Program-made: the position numbers and the translations under genes
Shown here: positions 1 through 11,400 of the stretch, in pieces
Numbering within the stretch: the stretch's first letter is position 1
Layout: the number at the start of each line of letters is the position of its first letter
The notes under the pieces: generated by a model
Seen by the model: the letters and a program-made list of their open reading frames with translations, nothing else
The model's database searches: none
Told to the model about the DNA's origin: nothing
NCBI GenBank assembly: GCA_013396655.1
Contig: WBMV01000073.1
Span: 1,307,295-1,371,294 of the forward strand
Source of the DNA: Campylorhamphus procurvoides
Lineage: Eukaryota > Chordata > Aves > Passeriformes > Dendrocolaptidae
Direction of reading: 5' to 3'
DNA length: 64,000 nt

Positions 1-2251
1 GGAGGACCCTGAGGAAGGTGGAAGCCTGGTTATTGTAAGACTGATCTAGCGCAGACAGGACATCTTGAATAACATCTTCTACCAGTGGCAGCAAGCTGGC
101 ATCTGAATGCCTCAGCATTGTGTCCAGGACCTGGGAAACGTGTGGCTGATGTGCCAGCTGGCGCAAGTTCAGGGAAATCCCATTCACCAGATAGTCAGAA
201 TTCTCATTAATCAAACGCTGCACCGAGTCATAACTGCAGGCCTCGCATATGTCTGCCAGAGTCCCCAGTGCTGTCTCACTGATGAGCAGAGTCCCATCTC
301 CAGCCTTTTCTAGCACAGGGTAGAGGGCTGACAGCAGCAGCAGCCTGAACTCCTTCCCCAGGACGGTGGCGAAGCAGCCAATGCCCTCCAGCTGGATGCA
401 GATCTGCCAGATGTTGCTGTTCATGGTGCGAGTTGTGACCTGGGACTCTGGGGACAGAAGGAGGACGCTGGTGCACGGACCTCCTGGATGGGCCGTGAGT
501 CCTGAGCGCTGCACAGAGTGCTCAGGGCTGGCTTCCTCTGTGTCAATGCTAGTGATCAAGTACCAGTTTGCCTGGTCTATGTACTCATCCAGAATGGACG
601 TTATGGACCCTTTGAGATCATCTACGCTTGGTGGGACTTCCCTCTCCTGAAGGACATCCACTCCCAGTCCAGCAGCTCCTGTGACCAGCTCATTGAGGAC
701 CATGGCTGCCTGCTTTCGGTACAGGCCAGACTCACTGTACAGCCCCATGAAGTGATCCACAAGCAAGTAGAGGTTCCCATAGTAGCCAAGAACACGACAC
801 ACTTGCTGAAGGAGCTGGAAAACTTTCTCCTCCGTGAAGAAGCGGAAGTATTTCTTCTGGCACCTGCCCCTCTGCTGCAAGGAGCCCTGTGGCCCCAAAC
901 GCCGCTCCTCCACTATCTTCACATCCGTCACATCCAGCTCCAGAACCTGCACCAGCGCCTTGGACAGGCGGTGCAGGTGGGACACGGAGTTGAGGACGAT
1001 GTTAACCTTGGGGCCCAGCAGCTTCAGGTAGCCGAGCAACAGGCTCAGTGTGGAAACCTTGCCCGTGTCATCCTGAGAGTTCATCAGGCGAGGAAGGGCT
1101 GTGGCGAGGGAATGGAGGTTCTCGGAGAGGACGTCAGCAAGAGCCCTGTTCTGTGCCACGATCCTCTGCTCTGCGATGCCTCGCAGAACCTCATTACACC
1201 TGCTCTGGACTTCACAGTTTTCATCATTAACCAGCCCAACCAAGGCCTTTAAGAGGTGACTGAACGAGTCCACCAGCGACTGACTGCAGTTCCTCAGTAA
1301 GTGGTGGACCAGTTCCACCAGCTCCAGTCTCACCTTCCAGTGAGGGTGAACTGAAGAAGATTCAACGACTTTATGTAGAAGGAGCGAGAGTTTTTCAGCA
1401 GTACTTTTACTCCAGTCAGGTCCTCTATGGACCATTAGCTCTGATATTCTGCTTTGTTCCACTGGTAGCTTTTCCTTACTCTTTGGGATTCTGGCTAGCT
1501 GCGCATCAGCCATTACCAAGCCAATAATCAGATAGAATAGTCTGATGGCAGAAATGGTGGTTTTGTGACCCTGTTTGATGTCTCCAGTAATAACCCGAGA
1601 CAGTGTAATGGAAATCCCAGGCAGAAAAGAAGCAAATAAATCCCCACACTGCTGTGCCTCGTCCTCATCCAGGTGTCGGTGCTCCTGGCAGTCACACTGC
1701 AGAACCAGGACCTGCAAGCACTCCAAAGCAGAGATCTTGATTTGCTTTGCTCTTTCTTGCTCTGCAAGGCCCAGAAGCAAAGACACGGCGAATCCCAAGA
1801 GCGGAAGGGTGGAGGGTTGGTACAGAGACAGGATAACATCCCCGTAAGCCGAATGCATCAGGGTGTGGAGCGCCTGGATCACGGCCAGCTTCAGCTCCTC
1901 GGACAGCGGGGCGGGTTTGCCCGAGCCGGGCTGGGGGGCGAGGCAGGTGCAGAGCTCAGAGAAGAGCTCCTGCAGCAGCTCCCGCTTCCTCACGCAGGTC
2001 GCGGCGAGCACGGAGGAGATGCACTGCACAAGGCTCTGCACCAGCCGCTCCTGCTTGGGGCCCGGCACCCTCAGGGCGAAGCGCAGCGGGAACAGCACGT
2101 ACTCCTGCAGCTCCTGCAGGGCCGCGCCGCTCACCGCGGCCAGGTGCGCCTGCAGGCGCCGCACGTTCTCCACCGTCTGCGCCCGCGTCAGCTGCACGCA
2201 GGCGGGGCGCAGCGCCCCGAAGGCGGCCTGCGGGGTGTCGAACACGGCCAT
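1..2251 (-). CDS. TTI1: TTI1, TELO2-interacting protein 1, large 5' coding exon (partial)
   Basis: The minus strand is open from an ATG at 2251 to the left edge, about 750 codons without a stop or frameshift. The protein starts [16 protein letters not shown] and carries stretches very close to mammalian TTI1, such as [64 protein letters not shown] and [19 protein letters not shown]1 is a HEAT-repeat scaffold of the TELO2-TTI1-TTI2 complex, which works with HSP90 to mature and stabilise PIKK kinases (mTOR, ATM, ATR, DNA-PKcs, SMG1). Human TTI1 is about 1,089 residues, so roughly the last third lies outside the window. No splice site is seen inside, so this is one very large exon continuing past position 1. 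It is divergent with RPRD1B and probably shares its promoter. Identity is firm; the function is taken from the family. Confidence 0.95.
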   Translation of the reverse strand, partial: MAVFDTPQAAFGALRPACVQLTRAQTVENVRRLQAHLAAVSGAALQELQEYVLFPLRFALRVPGPKQERLVQSLVQCISSVLAATCVRKRELLQELFSELCTCLAPQPGSGKPAPLSEELKLAVIQALHTLMHSAYGDVILSLYQPSTLPLLGFAVSLLLGLAEQERAKQIKISALECLQVLVLQCDCQEHRHLDEDEAQQCGDLFASFLPGISITLSRVITGDIKQGHKTTISAIRLFYLIIGLVMADAQLARIPKSKEKLPVEQSRISELMVHRGPDWSKSTAEKLSLLLHKVVESSSVHPHWKVRLELVELVHHLLRNCSQSLVDSFSHLLKALVGLVNDENCEVQSRCNEVLRGIAEQRIVAQNRALADVLSENLHSLATALPRLMNSQDDTGKVSTLSLLLGYLKLLGPKVNIVLNSVSHLHRLSKALVQVLELDVTDVKIVEERRLGPQGSLQQRGRCQKKYFRFFTEEKVFQLLQQVCRVLGYYGNLYLLVDHFMGLYSESGLYRKQAAMVLNELVTGAAGLGVDVLQEREVPPSVDDLKGSITSILDEYIDQANWYLITSIDTEEASPEHSVQRSGLTAHPGGPCTSVLLLSPESQVTTRTMNSNIWQICIQLEGIGCFATVLGKEFRLLLLSALYPVLEKAGDGTLLISETALGTLADICEACSYDSVQRLINENSDYLVNGISLNLRQLAHQPHVSQVLDTMLRHSDASLLPLVEDVIQDVLSALDQSYNNQASTFLRVL

Positions 2252-2346
2252 GCCGGGGCGCGGCGGGCCCTGCCCGGAGCCGGGACCGGAGCCGGGACTG
2301 GGGGGTCCCACNGCGCCCCCCCCGCGGGCGGAGCGGCCCCGGCCCC
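2252..2346. promoter_or_regulatory. TTI1/RPRD1B bidirectional promoter (GC-rich, with one N)
   Basis: Only 95 bases separate the TTI1 start codon (minus, 2251) from the RPRD1B start codon (plus, 2347). The stretch is nearly all G and C, has repeated GGGACCGGAGCC-like blocks and a run of eight C, contains no TATA box, and sits in a CpG-rich zone of about 1860-2600. The N at 2312 marks an unresolved base. A CpG-island head-to-head promoter is inferred. Transcription starts may lie inside either first coding exon, because 95 bases leave little room for two 5'UTRs. Confidence 0.75.
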
Positions 2347-2497
2347 ATGTCCTCCTTCTCGGAGTCGGCGCTGGAGAAGAAGCTGTCGGAGCTGAGCAAC
2401 TCCCAGCAGAGCGTGCAGACGCTCTCGCTGTGGCTCATCCACCACCGCAAGCACGCCGGGCCCATCGTCGCCGTGTGGCACCGGGAGCTCCGCAAAG
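2347..2497 (+). CDS. RPRD1B: RPRD1B exon 1
   Basis: The exon runs from ATG (context CCCCATGT) through RELRK and ends AAAG|gtgcgc with one base of the next codon. It encodes the first helices of the CID. Confidence 0.95.
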
Positions 2498-5400
2498 GTG
2501 CGCGGGGGGCGGTCAGGGGGCTTTGTCCGGCAGGCCCTGCCCCGGCCGGCTCCTCCTCAGGGCCGTGTGGGAGCTTCGTGGGGAGAGCTTTGTGACCCGT
2601 GAGGCGGGAGTTTAGCGGAGCCTGGGCCCTGGGTTCGCTTGGTATTATGGTTGTTTAATAAACTTTGCAGGGAGTTCCCCGTGTGGGGAGTGTTTCCCGG
2701 TGCGTGCTGATAAAGGCGGCGTTTGGGAAGGCAGGAGATGGGGACACAGCGAGGTGTGGGACACTGAGAGGATGCTCAGCCTCGCTGTTCCCTGGACGGG
2801 AAATTCGGGTCTAAAACAGAGATTATACGAATTATGTTCCCTTGGGTGTGCTTGGGATAACTGGGGGGTGCTCTGGCTGCGTGCCTTTTAGATTTCTGTT
2901 TTTAAATTTTTGTTCTGGATTCGTGCAGCTCATCTGTAAGAGTATTACGTTTAGGGGAGAGGAGATAAGCAAAGAAAAAGTGGATGTGGAGATCTACATG
3001 TGTATCTCCATGCTATCTATATCTTCGGCACTACCATCCAGAAATCCCTTGTGGGTTTTTTTTTTTTTAACTTGCAGATTAAAGTAAAGTTAAATTAAGG
3101 TAATTTCCCAGGTGGCTTCATCACGGAGTCAGGGAGGCTGCCAGTGTCAGGGGGAAGGTGTCCCTGCAGGGGTTTGGAATGAGGTGATATTTAAACTCCC
3201 TCCTAGCCCCAACCCTTGTGTGATTCAGCGTTGGTGCCCTGTCCTCAAATGCAGCTCTGAAAGCAGCCAGTTGTCACCATTCCCACCCCTGGCACCCTTG
3301 GAGCAGCTTGACTGTCTTTTACGTGGTTAATAGTTGTTGCCGTTTTAGTCTGTTTATGAAGTTTTGGAAGATCTGAGCTCGACCTGCTGTAGAAATGAGC
3401 ACTTTTGTTTTGTCTCTCATGGCCATTGTGCTCTGGGGAGCAGTGAATCCCACTGATTCTGACCACAGCGAAGTAGAAACTGGTGGTGTCAAAACGGGAA
3501 AAGTTATGGTATATGAAAGAAATTCGATGTTGCTCTGTCACAGCATTGATTGGAAAAAATTTGGGTCTCTGCAGTAGCTGTGTCCTACAGTTTCACTCTA
3601 TTCTGAATTATGAGGTTCTATACCAAGCATTTTTCACTAATTTAATTAGTAAAAAATTAAATCCCTGGTTTTATTAATTTACTGATAGGTTAGAACAGCT
3701 TTTTTTAATCATGTGTTTAAAGTTTATTTATTACACAGGTTTTTTCAGACTTGAGGTGTCACTGTGCACAAAAAGGATTAAACTCATGTTTGTTTCATGA
3801 ATTACTTAAAAAGGAGCAGAAGTGAGGAGATTAAAAACTACTTGACTTGAAGGTCCCTGATTTGCCTTGGTGACAGAGAAATATTTTGAACTTTGTTTTA
3901 GACTGCAAATCTATAAGCAACTTTGAAAGCCATGTTAATGATTCTGAGTGAAAGAAGTGAGGAATAAGTGTGAACTTTCTTTCATTTTTTTCTTTTCTTC
4001 TTTTCCCTTTCTCAGCAAAATCAAGTAGGAAACTTACTTTCCTATATTTAGCAAACGATGTCATCCAGAACAGTAAAAGGAAAGGTCCTGAATTTACCAG
4101 GGAATTTGAATCTGTTCTTGTGGATGCATTTTCTCATGTTGCCAGGTATGTTGCTGCATTTCTTGGACTTTCCTCTCTAGGGATTTGCATTGTTGTTATT
4201 CAGAGATTAATTCAATTGGATTTTGTTGTTTTTCTTAAGTTCCAGAGATGCTTGTACCTTGTCTGCTCTACTAGAGATTGGATTCTGACTGCTTTGGGGT
4301 TGGGAATTGTTTAGTGTTAATATTTCTCTTTGGGCGAACTTGTTTGTGTGTGCACCAGCCCTTCACACCCTATGGACTTTATTTCAGTTGTTACCAAAAG
4401 ATCCTGCAGATTTGTTTGTGAGTAGTGAAACTGAATAGTTGGGTGTGTTTGTTAAAGCCTCGTAATGAATGGCTCTTCCCGGTTGTCAGAAGGCCTTAAA
4501 AGAGCTGATGTTTTGAGTCACTGGGTTCTCACAGGCCTCCTGGTTTGAGGACAGTTTCTTTGTGTGTTGCTTGTTCTAATGGTTACCTGGTCAGTAGTGA
4601 CCTTGCTGGAGGAAGGAAGTGTTTCATACATAAAGGGAAAGAAGTGACGCAGCCACCACCTTATAAAAAATGGACTGTAGTTTAGTTAAGATTTTCTCTA
4701 AATAGTGTAATAATTCCTGTTATCTCAGCTCTGGGTGTTTGGTGTCTGTTCTGGAGGGCTGTCTGGTGTCAGTGTGCTCTCCCAGTGCATTTAGGTGCTT
4801 AATGATCCAATCAACTTGCTTTTAATTAGAATGTTACTGACTGTAACCACTGTTAAAAGTTAATACTCTTGAGCTGTAAAGATGTCAGCGTGGAGGTATT
4901 TTATCACTCTTCTTGCAAATTCTGAATGATAGCAAATTTCTTCTTTTGCAACTTTCCCTGTCCTTACTTTGGGGTGGGAATGTGGGACACTTTCAGGCAA
5001 TCTTTAGTTCCAATAAAGGGGAAAATTGGCCACAGGTGCGTTTTACACAGTTTGTCTCAGAGGGTGCGAAGACAGATTCTCTCAAATGTGCATGTATTGC
5101 AATGGGTACAGCTGTTAGTTTGGAAGATGCTCTCTTAAAGCATAAGGAGTGCTGATCAGCTGAACTATAATGATTTCCTAATCTTTGAACAGAGAAGCAG
5201 ATGAGGGCTGCAAGAAGCCCTTGGAACGATTGCTGAACATCTGGCAGGAAAGGAGCGTGTATGGCAGTGAGTTCATACAGCAGCTGAAATTGTCTATGGA
5301 AGACTCCAACAGCCCCCAAACAAAAGGTAAATGCCTATTGCTTGTCATGTGCATTTTGGTTTTAAATTAGTATATGTTTCACTGGAAGTACTGTGAGGAA

Positions 5401-8400
5401 CTGTGCTCTGGGCTCCTTGAGTTGTTGCCAGAGCTGGTCATGAAGATTCTTCAGGATTGTCTTGTCTGATTTTTGTTAAACCTGTGGTTCTGGTTTGTAG
5501 GTGTGTTGCCTTGTGTATTGTGGCTGGCAGTGAGCTTAACTCAGGGTGATGTCTGGTGCTGCTCATGCAGAGAGTTCTCCAGGGCTGCCTTTTGGGGTGA
5601 GGGCAAGTCAGTCTTGCAGGGAACTGTTGCATCCAGCTTGAGTCGAGTGTCCCACTCTGCATCTCTGAGGCTGGTCAGCTGAGTTATTATAATGGCTTGT
5701 TCAATGTTGTTAGTGTTTTCATTATCATGTTAATATTTTGTTTTGCATAATTGCTGTATTTATTATGATTCAGCAAGGAATTTTTAATAATTGAAGTCTG
5801 GAATATATGCCCGGAAGCTTGTATGGTCTCTTTTTTTGTTACACTGACGTCATTTGGGGAAAACTCTAATTTTGCATCACTTAACATCATTAGAACATTA
5901 CAGTTATAGTCTTATTACTGCATGAGACATGATAAACTTGTGTTTACTGTGCTTTGATATGGCCTTGGCAGATTCTGCCTCTTTTATAGCACCTGGAAGT
6001 GTTGTAGTGGTAAGTGCTGCAGTGGAAAGAGGGGAGCAGCAGGATGCCTAAGTTATGGAAGGTGATGGTTGTTAAAAATCAGGAGTGTCCTGGTCAAGGG
6101 AATGTATGTCCACCTTGCAGGTAAAAGGTGTGGATGACCCATTCCTGGAAGAGTTCAGCACCAGGTTGGACAGGGCTCTGAGCAGCCTGGTCTAATGGAG
6201 GGTGTCCCTGCCCATGGCAGGGGGCTTGGAACTAGGTGATCTTTAAGATCCCTTCCTACTCAAGCAATTCTGTGATTCTGTGAAGTGTCAGTGTCTTCAA
6301 AGAGCTGGAATGGTATTGCTGCTCTGGTTCTGCTTTGTGCTATTCCCCACAGAGGTGCAATGCTGTGAGAGAGTTGGTTTGGTCATTAGTAAAGGGCTCT
6401 TAATGCTGTACTTAGGTGGTGAAGACAAGGTGTGATGGAGTTGCAAAATTAATATGAAGATGTGTGCATTAAGTGGGCCTATATGTAAAAACTTAAATCT
6501 ATGGCTGTAGCTTTGTGTTTTTTTCACACACTACTTCAGCCAGAACTGCTGGGTGGGTGCCTTAGCAGCTCCCACCAGAGCCCTTCCTTCTACCCCTGGT
6601 TAGATTGAGGTATGACTTTTGGAAGGTGTTGCCGTTTTTTCCCCAAATGCTGTGAGCCGACTGCCCTGACCAAAGGAGTTGTCTTATCTGTATGGGGCAG
6701 AGGGAGTCTGTTCTCTGAGGGGTGAAGGTGAACAGTCCCTGCATGAACTGGCTCGTGTCGGGGTTTCTCCTGTCTTGGTGTAATGTGTGAGGCACTTGTG
6801 TGTCATCAAAGGACAGAATTTACACGGCCGAATTCCTGCTGAACTGATTAATGGAGGATTTGAAACTGTTAATTTAACGTACCTTGGTAAGTGTTTCACA
6901 AGTGTTCAGCTTTGAATGCAAACACATTGAGAATTGTTACCATGTTTTATATTTCCCAGTCAGTTGGCAAACAGCTGTTGCTCAGTGTCCTCTCCCTTTG
7001 GCTGATGGTATCAATCACTCCTGCTACTGTGGTCTTCTCAATTTAAAAATGTTTGTACAAAATCAAACCCTTCCTAAGTGTGACAGACCTTTGTCTGTGG
7101 GAAGCAGAGCGAAGGAATAAGAATGATTTAAGAACTGCTGTGTGCACAGCTTCACTTGGCAAGAATCTTAGTTTTTGTCTGGGTAATTGGAGATATTAAT
7201 CTAGTATCTTTTATTTGAGGGAAAGTTCAGGTTTTTGCATGAGTGTGAATGTTGCTGCCTTGTCAATTCATTGTCAAAAAAACCCTGAGATTTTTAAACT
7301 AAGAGAAAAAGAATTTTGAAAAATTCAGTAGAGTTATCCTATTCCCCCGTTTTGACTAGCTTGTTTTCAAATTAGCTTCTTAATGGTAAGAGCTAGTTTC
7401 ATCTGTGGTTTTTATGGATTTCTAGGATAAATTGGTGCTGGAGTTTCTGGTGGGTGGCTATCCGTGTTGCAGAAGGCTTTGTTGTAGTTACTGTATTCTG
7501 TTTTCAAAAAGGTGAACATAAGCAAGATGCAGATTGGGATTTCCTGTTTTACAGATAAAATGATTGTCATAGAGGTGGAAAACCATAGTCCAGTGCTCCT
7601 CCAAACACCTTCTGGCTTCCTGCATTTGTGTATGGCCAAGGCAGAAGCAGCTGAGACACAGGCAGTATTAGTGTCTGTAGATTGGTTCAAGCTGTGCTGT
7701 TAGAAGGTTGGAGCTCCTTAAGAGCATCTGGTGCTGTTGATAACAAGTACCTGGTGCTTTTCTTCAGCTCAAGATATGGCAGCAGGTCAGTGCAGGTAGT
7801 TCTCTGTGATGTGTTCTTGTTGCAGTGTCTTAAATTCCTGGGCTGGTGGGTGCTGCTCTATGAGCAGAATGGCTCTGCTTGGCTTGAGAGCACCACTGAG
7901 AGCTGTGAAACTTGCCAAAATGAAGCTGAGTCCTGTGTGAGTGAGGAAAGATGTCTTTAAAGCTCAGTGTTGTGTGTTTCAGTGGTGCAGTTTGTTTCTT
8001 GTTTGGTGAGTAGCAAGGCCTTGGATAAAGCACAGCAATTCCATTGGCTGCACGTGTGCTGAATTCCTGCCATGGAGTAGAATTGATATGGATAATGAAG
8101 CTTTCCCTTCAGAGGGAGAGAAGTAAAAGAACTGACCCTTTCTAAGTATTGTATTCCCTGTTTTGACACCACAATGGTGCAGCTGATTACCAGATTTTAG
8201 TCTTTTGGGTTCCTTAAGGAGATCTGCATATACATGGAAATGAGCCTTTGAATATTGATGCATTGTTTTATCTCTAAATGTATTCATTAATCTTGCATTT
8301 GCTTTCTCGTTAATCTCATTTTTATTAGAATGTTTCTTTTCACAAGCAATAGGGAAGAGAAGAGCCACACATTTCTCTCAAAGCCTGCTGGAAAAACTAG

Positions 8401-11400
8401 GTCTTAGAGGTTTGATGTGAAACCCTTCAGGCAATACAACCAATATAGCTGACGTGTTTTCTTTTTGTTGTCTTTATAATAAGCAGTTGAATGAGGTCCT
8501 TGAATGTGGTGTAGGAGTGTGTCACTCTAACACAGAACTGAGCTGCTCCCTGACTGCTCTCATTGTGTTTATGTTGCAAATTCTGGCACAGGAAGTCAGA
8601 CCTGTATTAAAATACAGAGAAGGATACAGAGGAGGGCAGGTAGGGAAACTTCTGAGGGCAGTTGAAATAAAGGCACCTGGGGACAGGTCTGGGTATGGTT
8701 TTGAAGCAGGACAACTCCAGGTACACTTGAACTAGGGAAGGCTACCTATAAATATATGTTGTATTTGTAACCATGATGAAAAAAAACCCATGATGAATAA
8801 TCTAATTAAACCATGATGAATAATCTAACCCCAAAGAGAGAAGGGGCTAGATGGTTGGAGGTGGGTGCTGGACCATTAGAAGCCTGTTTACCTCCCAAAC
8901 CAGTCATCAAGAGATAAGAATAAAACAAGGAAAAAAAAAGATAATAAAAAGATAAGCACTGAGATGGGAAGATCTCCCGGGTTTCCACCTGACAGGAAAA
9001 GCTTTGCCCTTTGGAGGTTTCTAGGGAGTAGCTCAGTTTCTGAGCTGTGAAGAAGACCCCAGTGAAGCAGGAAAGCTGACTTTGTAGCTTTGTCTGTGGG
9101 AACTTCTCTCTTTATGTCCATGTCAGGATTGGCTCTTAATTTTCCTGGGCACAGAGCTGTCAGTATTCTACAAGGATATCTTGATTTTTTTCGGGGGTGT
9201 GTTACAGTCTCATCAGTTCTGGGTGCTCTCAATGCTTGCTTTCCTCTTCTCTGGCTGGATTTGACAGGCTTTTCTGGAAGCAAGCATAGGCTACGATGTT
9301 TACATTATTCCTGGCTGGCAGAGTTTGAAAGCTGCCCAGTCAGGGTGTGTTATAATTTGTTCTGTGCTTCTGTTTTCTTTTGGGGGCCCTTTTGCTCTGT
9401 GTGCTCTTGAGTTTGAAAATAAGTGTAGGGTTTTTTCTATTTTGATTAAATTGAGGTGGTGTTTCTAGGATTCTCTGGCAACTGGTGCCTAGGGCTGCAG
9501 ATGCTCAGCACCGCCTACTTCAGAGTGGTTCCAGTCAGATTCACTTGGCCTTGTTCAGATAGAAAATTCAATGAATTCTGTACGCTTTGGGTTAGAGCAC
9601 TTAGCAAGTGTAATGCTCTGTCTTGTGGTAGACCAGTTGGCAGCACAGCAGGAATAGCTCTTCAGCAATTTGAATCCCAGCTCTCTCTCATTTTAATTTT
9701 CACTTGTGTGCACACTGTAGTCATGTGTTCTTCTGTTGGTTAGCTTGTGTTTATCCTCTGTTGGTTAATTACTTTATAATAAGTACACACAAGTGATAAA
9801 TACTGATAGCCCGTTGTGTTGGGCTGGATAACTTTAAATGCCTTCTTTGGCCATTTTATCATCTGCCTGTCTCCTGTTCAGCCCAACTCATGCCTCTTGC
9901 AGACCTCAGCGGGCAGCAGCTGTTTTCCTCATTGATCTGGGGTCTCAATGGTTTGAGTGTGAACACTCTTACATCCATTGGATACATACAGTAATTAGAG
10001 TGTCCATTTTTGTAACCAAGATAGTTATGCTTTAGCAAACATGAACAGTTAATTTGTTTTAAGGTAACTTTTGTGTGCTGCTTTGCCTTTCTTCAGTGAG
10101 TCTGTTCTCTAACAGATGCATTATGTCTGTCTTTGAGAAGTTGTTCAGGTCCTTCCCCACCATGAGCAGGATGTACAGCACTTCTGACTTACTCTGCATT
10201 AAAACGAAGTTTTTTCATATGCCACACCTGACGAGGCAGGCAAAACTCAGCATTTAAGGGCAGACCTTTCTGTTTGCTTCCTCATTAGAGTGGGCCAGGT
10301 TAGTTTTGTTTGAAATCGAGTGATCGTGGATTTTTTTTTGTGAATCAAAGTGTATACAGACTCTGTCCTTGAACTCTGTGATTGCCTTGGCAAGTCTTGA
10401 TTCAATTGAAGAGATGCTCTCAAGACTGTCCAAAGCTTTCTTACAAATTACCCTGGATCTTATTAATTTTGGTGGCAGGTTTGAAGAATGATCTGTCTTC
10501 TGAAGGTTCTGTGGTTGGATCAGAGGCCGCATTAAGACCTCTGACTCACTAAATAAAGTGTCTCTTCCCTTTCAAGCTGATATTTGCCACACTGAGGTTC
10601 ATTTAACCTCTGCTGTCTTGCTTTATGAAATCCCTGTTTCTGAAGTATTACAGGTTACCTTCTTGGAGATAGTTCATGCCCTGCCCATTGCTGTTGTTGC
10701 TGTCACATCTTGGAGTTGTAGTTTCACAGAGCTGTCCCAAAGCCTTTATTTTGATGGAAGAGTGGAAGCTTGACTAACCAGCAGTTATTTTGTTGATTGT
10801 GGGACCACAGTGAGCATGTACTTGATGCAAAAAGATACTTTGAAATTCTTCAGTCTGTGTGTACTTTGCATCAGTGCTTCATTTCTGCTGGTAGAAATCT
10901 CTGCCTGGGTGCACAGTGTTACCCGGAGCATCTGAGCAGGGTTGAAACCTGTTGTTCATTGACAAATAGCACATTTCTTTGCCTTTCCTAATTTCAGTAT
11001 AGGACACACAAACACGCATGCAATGCACACTGATGGTGTGAAGGCTGTATATTCTTGTGCTGGCATGTACACAGGTACATGTAGGGACAAAATCAACCTT
11101 TTTTATTGCTGTTTTGCATTTGGAATATGATGCCAGCATTAGAGTCCAGCTCTGGTTGTCCTTCTCTAGAGAGCTTAATCATCAGAGCATCTGGTACAAT
11201 TCTTTTGAAGTAGAAATAGTTAAGATAAGCAGATCTGGCATCCAAATGAGTTGTTTCTTTACCTTCAGTTGCAGAGGAGAAGAAGTCTCTAAAGCGAACT
11301 TTCCAGCAAATACAAGAGGAGGAAGATGATGATTATCCTGGGAGCTACTCACCGCAAGACCCTAGTGCTGGGCCACTGCTGGTATGTGGGATGGGTTGAG

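Larger units (their letters stand above)
5327..11268 (+). other. RPRD1B intron 3 (5.9 kb)
   Basis: This GT-AG intron contains a CR1 3' fragment (6139-6283) and a short tandem repeat (8769-8830). The small open frames in it have no gene-like features. Nothing else was recognised. Confidence 0.75.

Noticed and set aside
518..1252. 244-codon plus-strand open frame
   Set aside because: It is antisense to the TTI1 exon, which is conserved in the other strand; it is a shadow frame.
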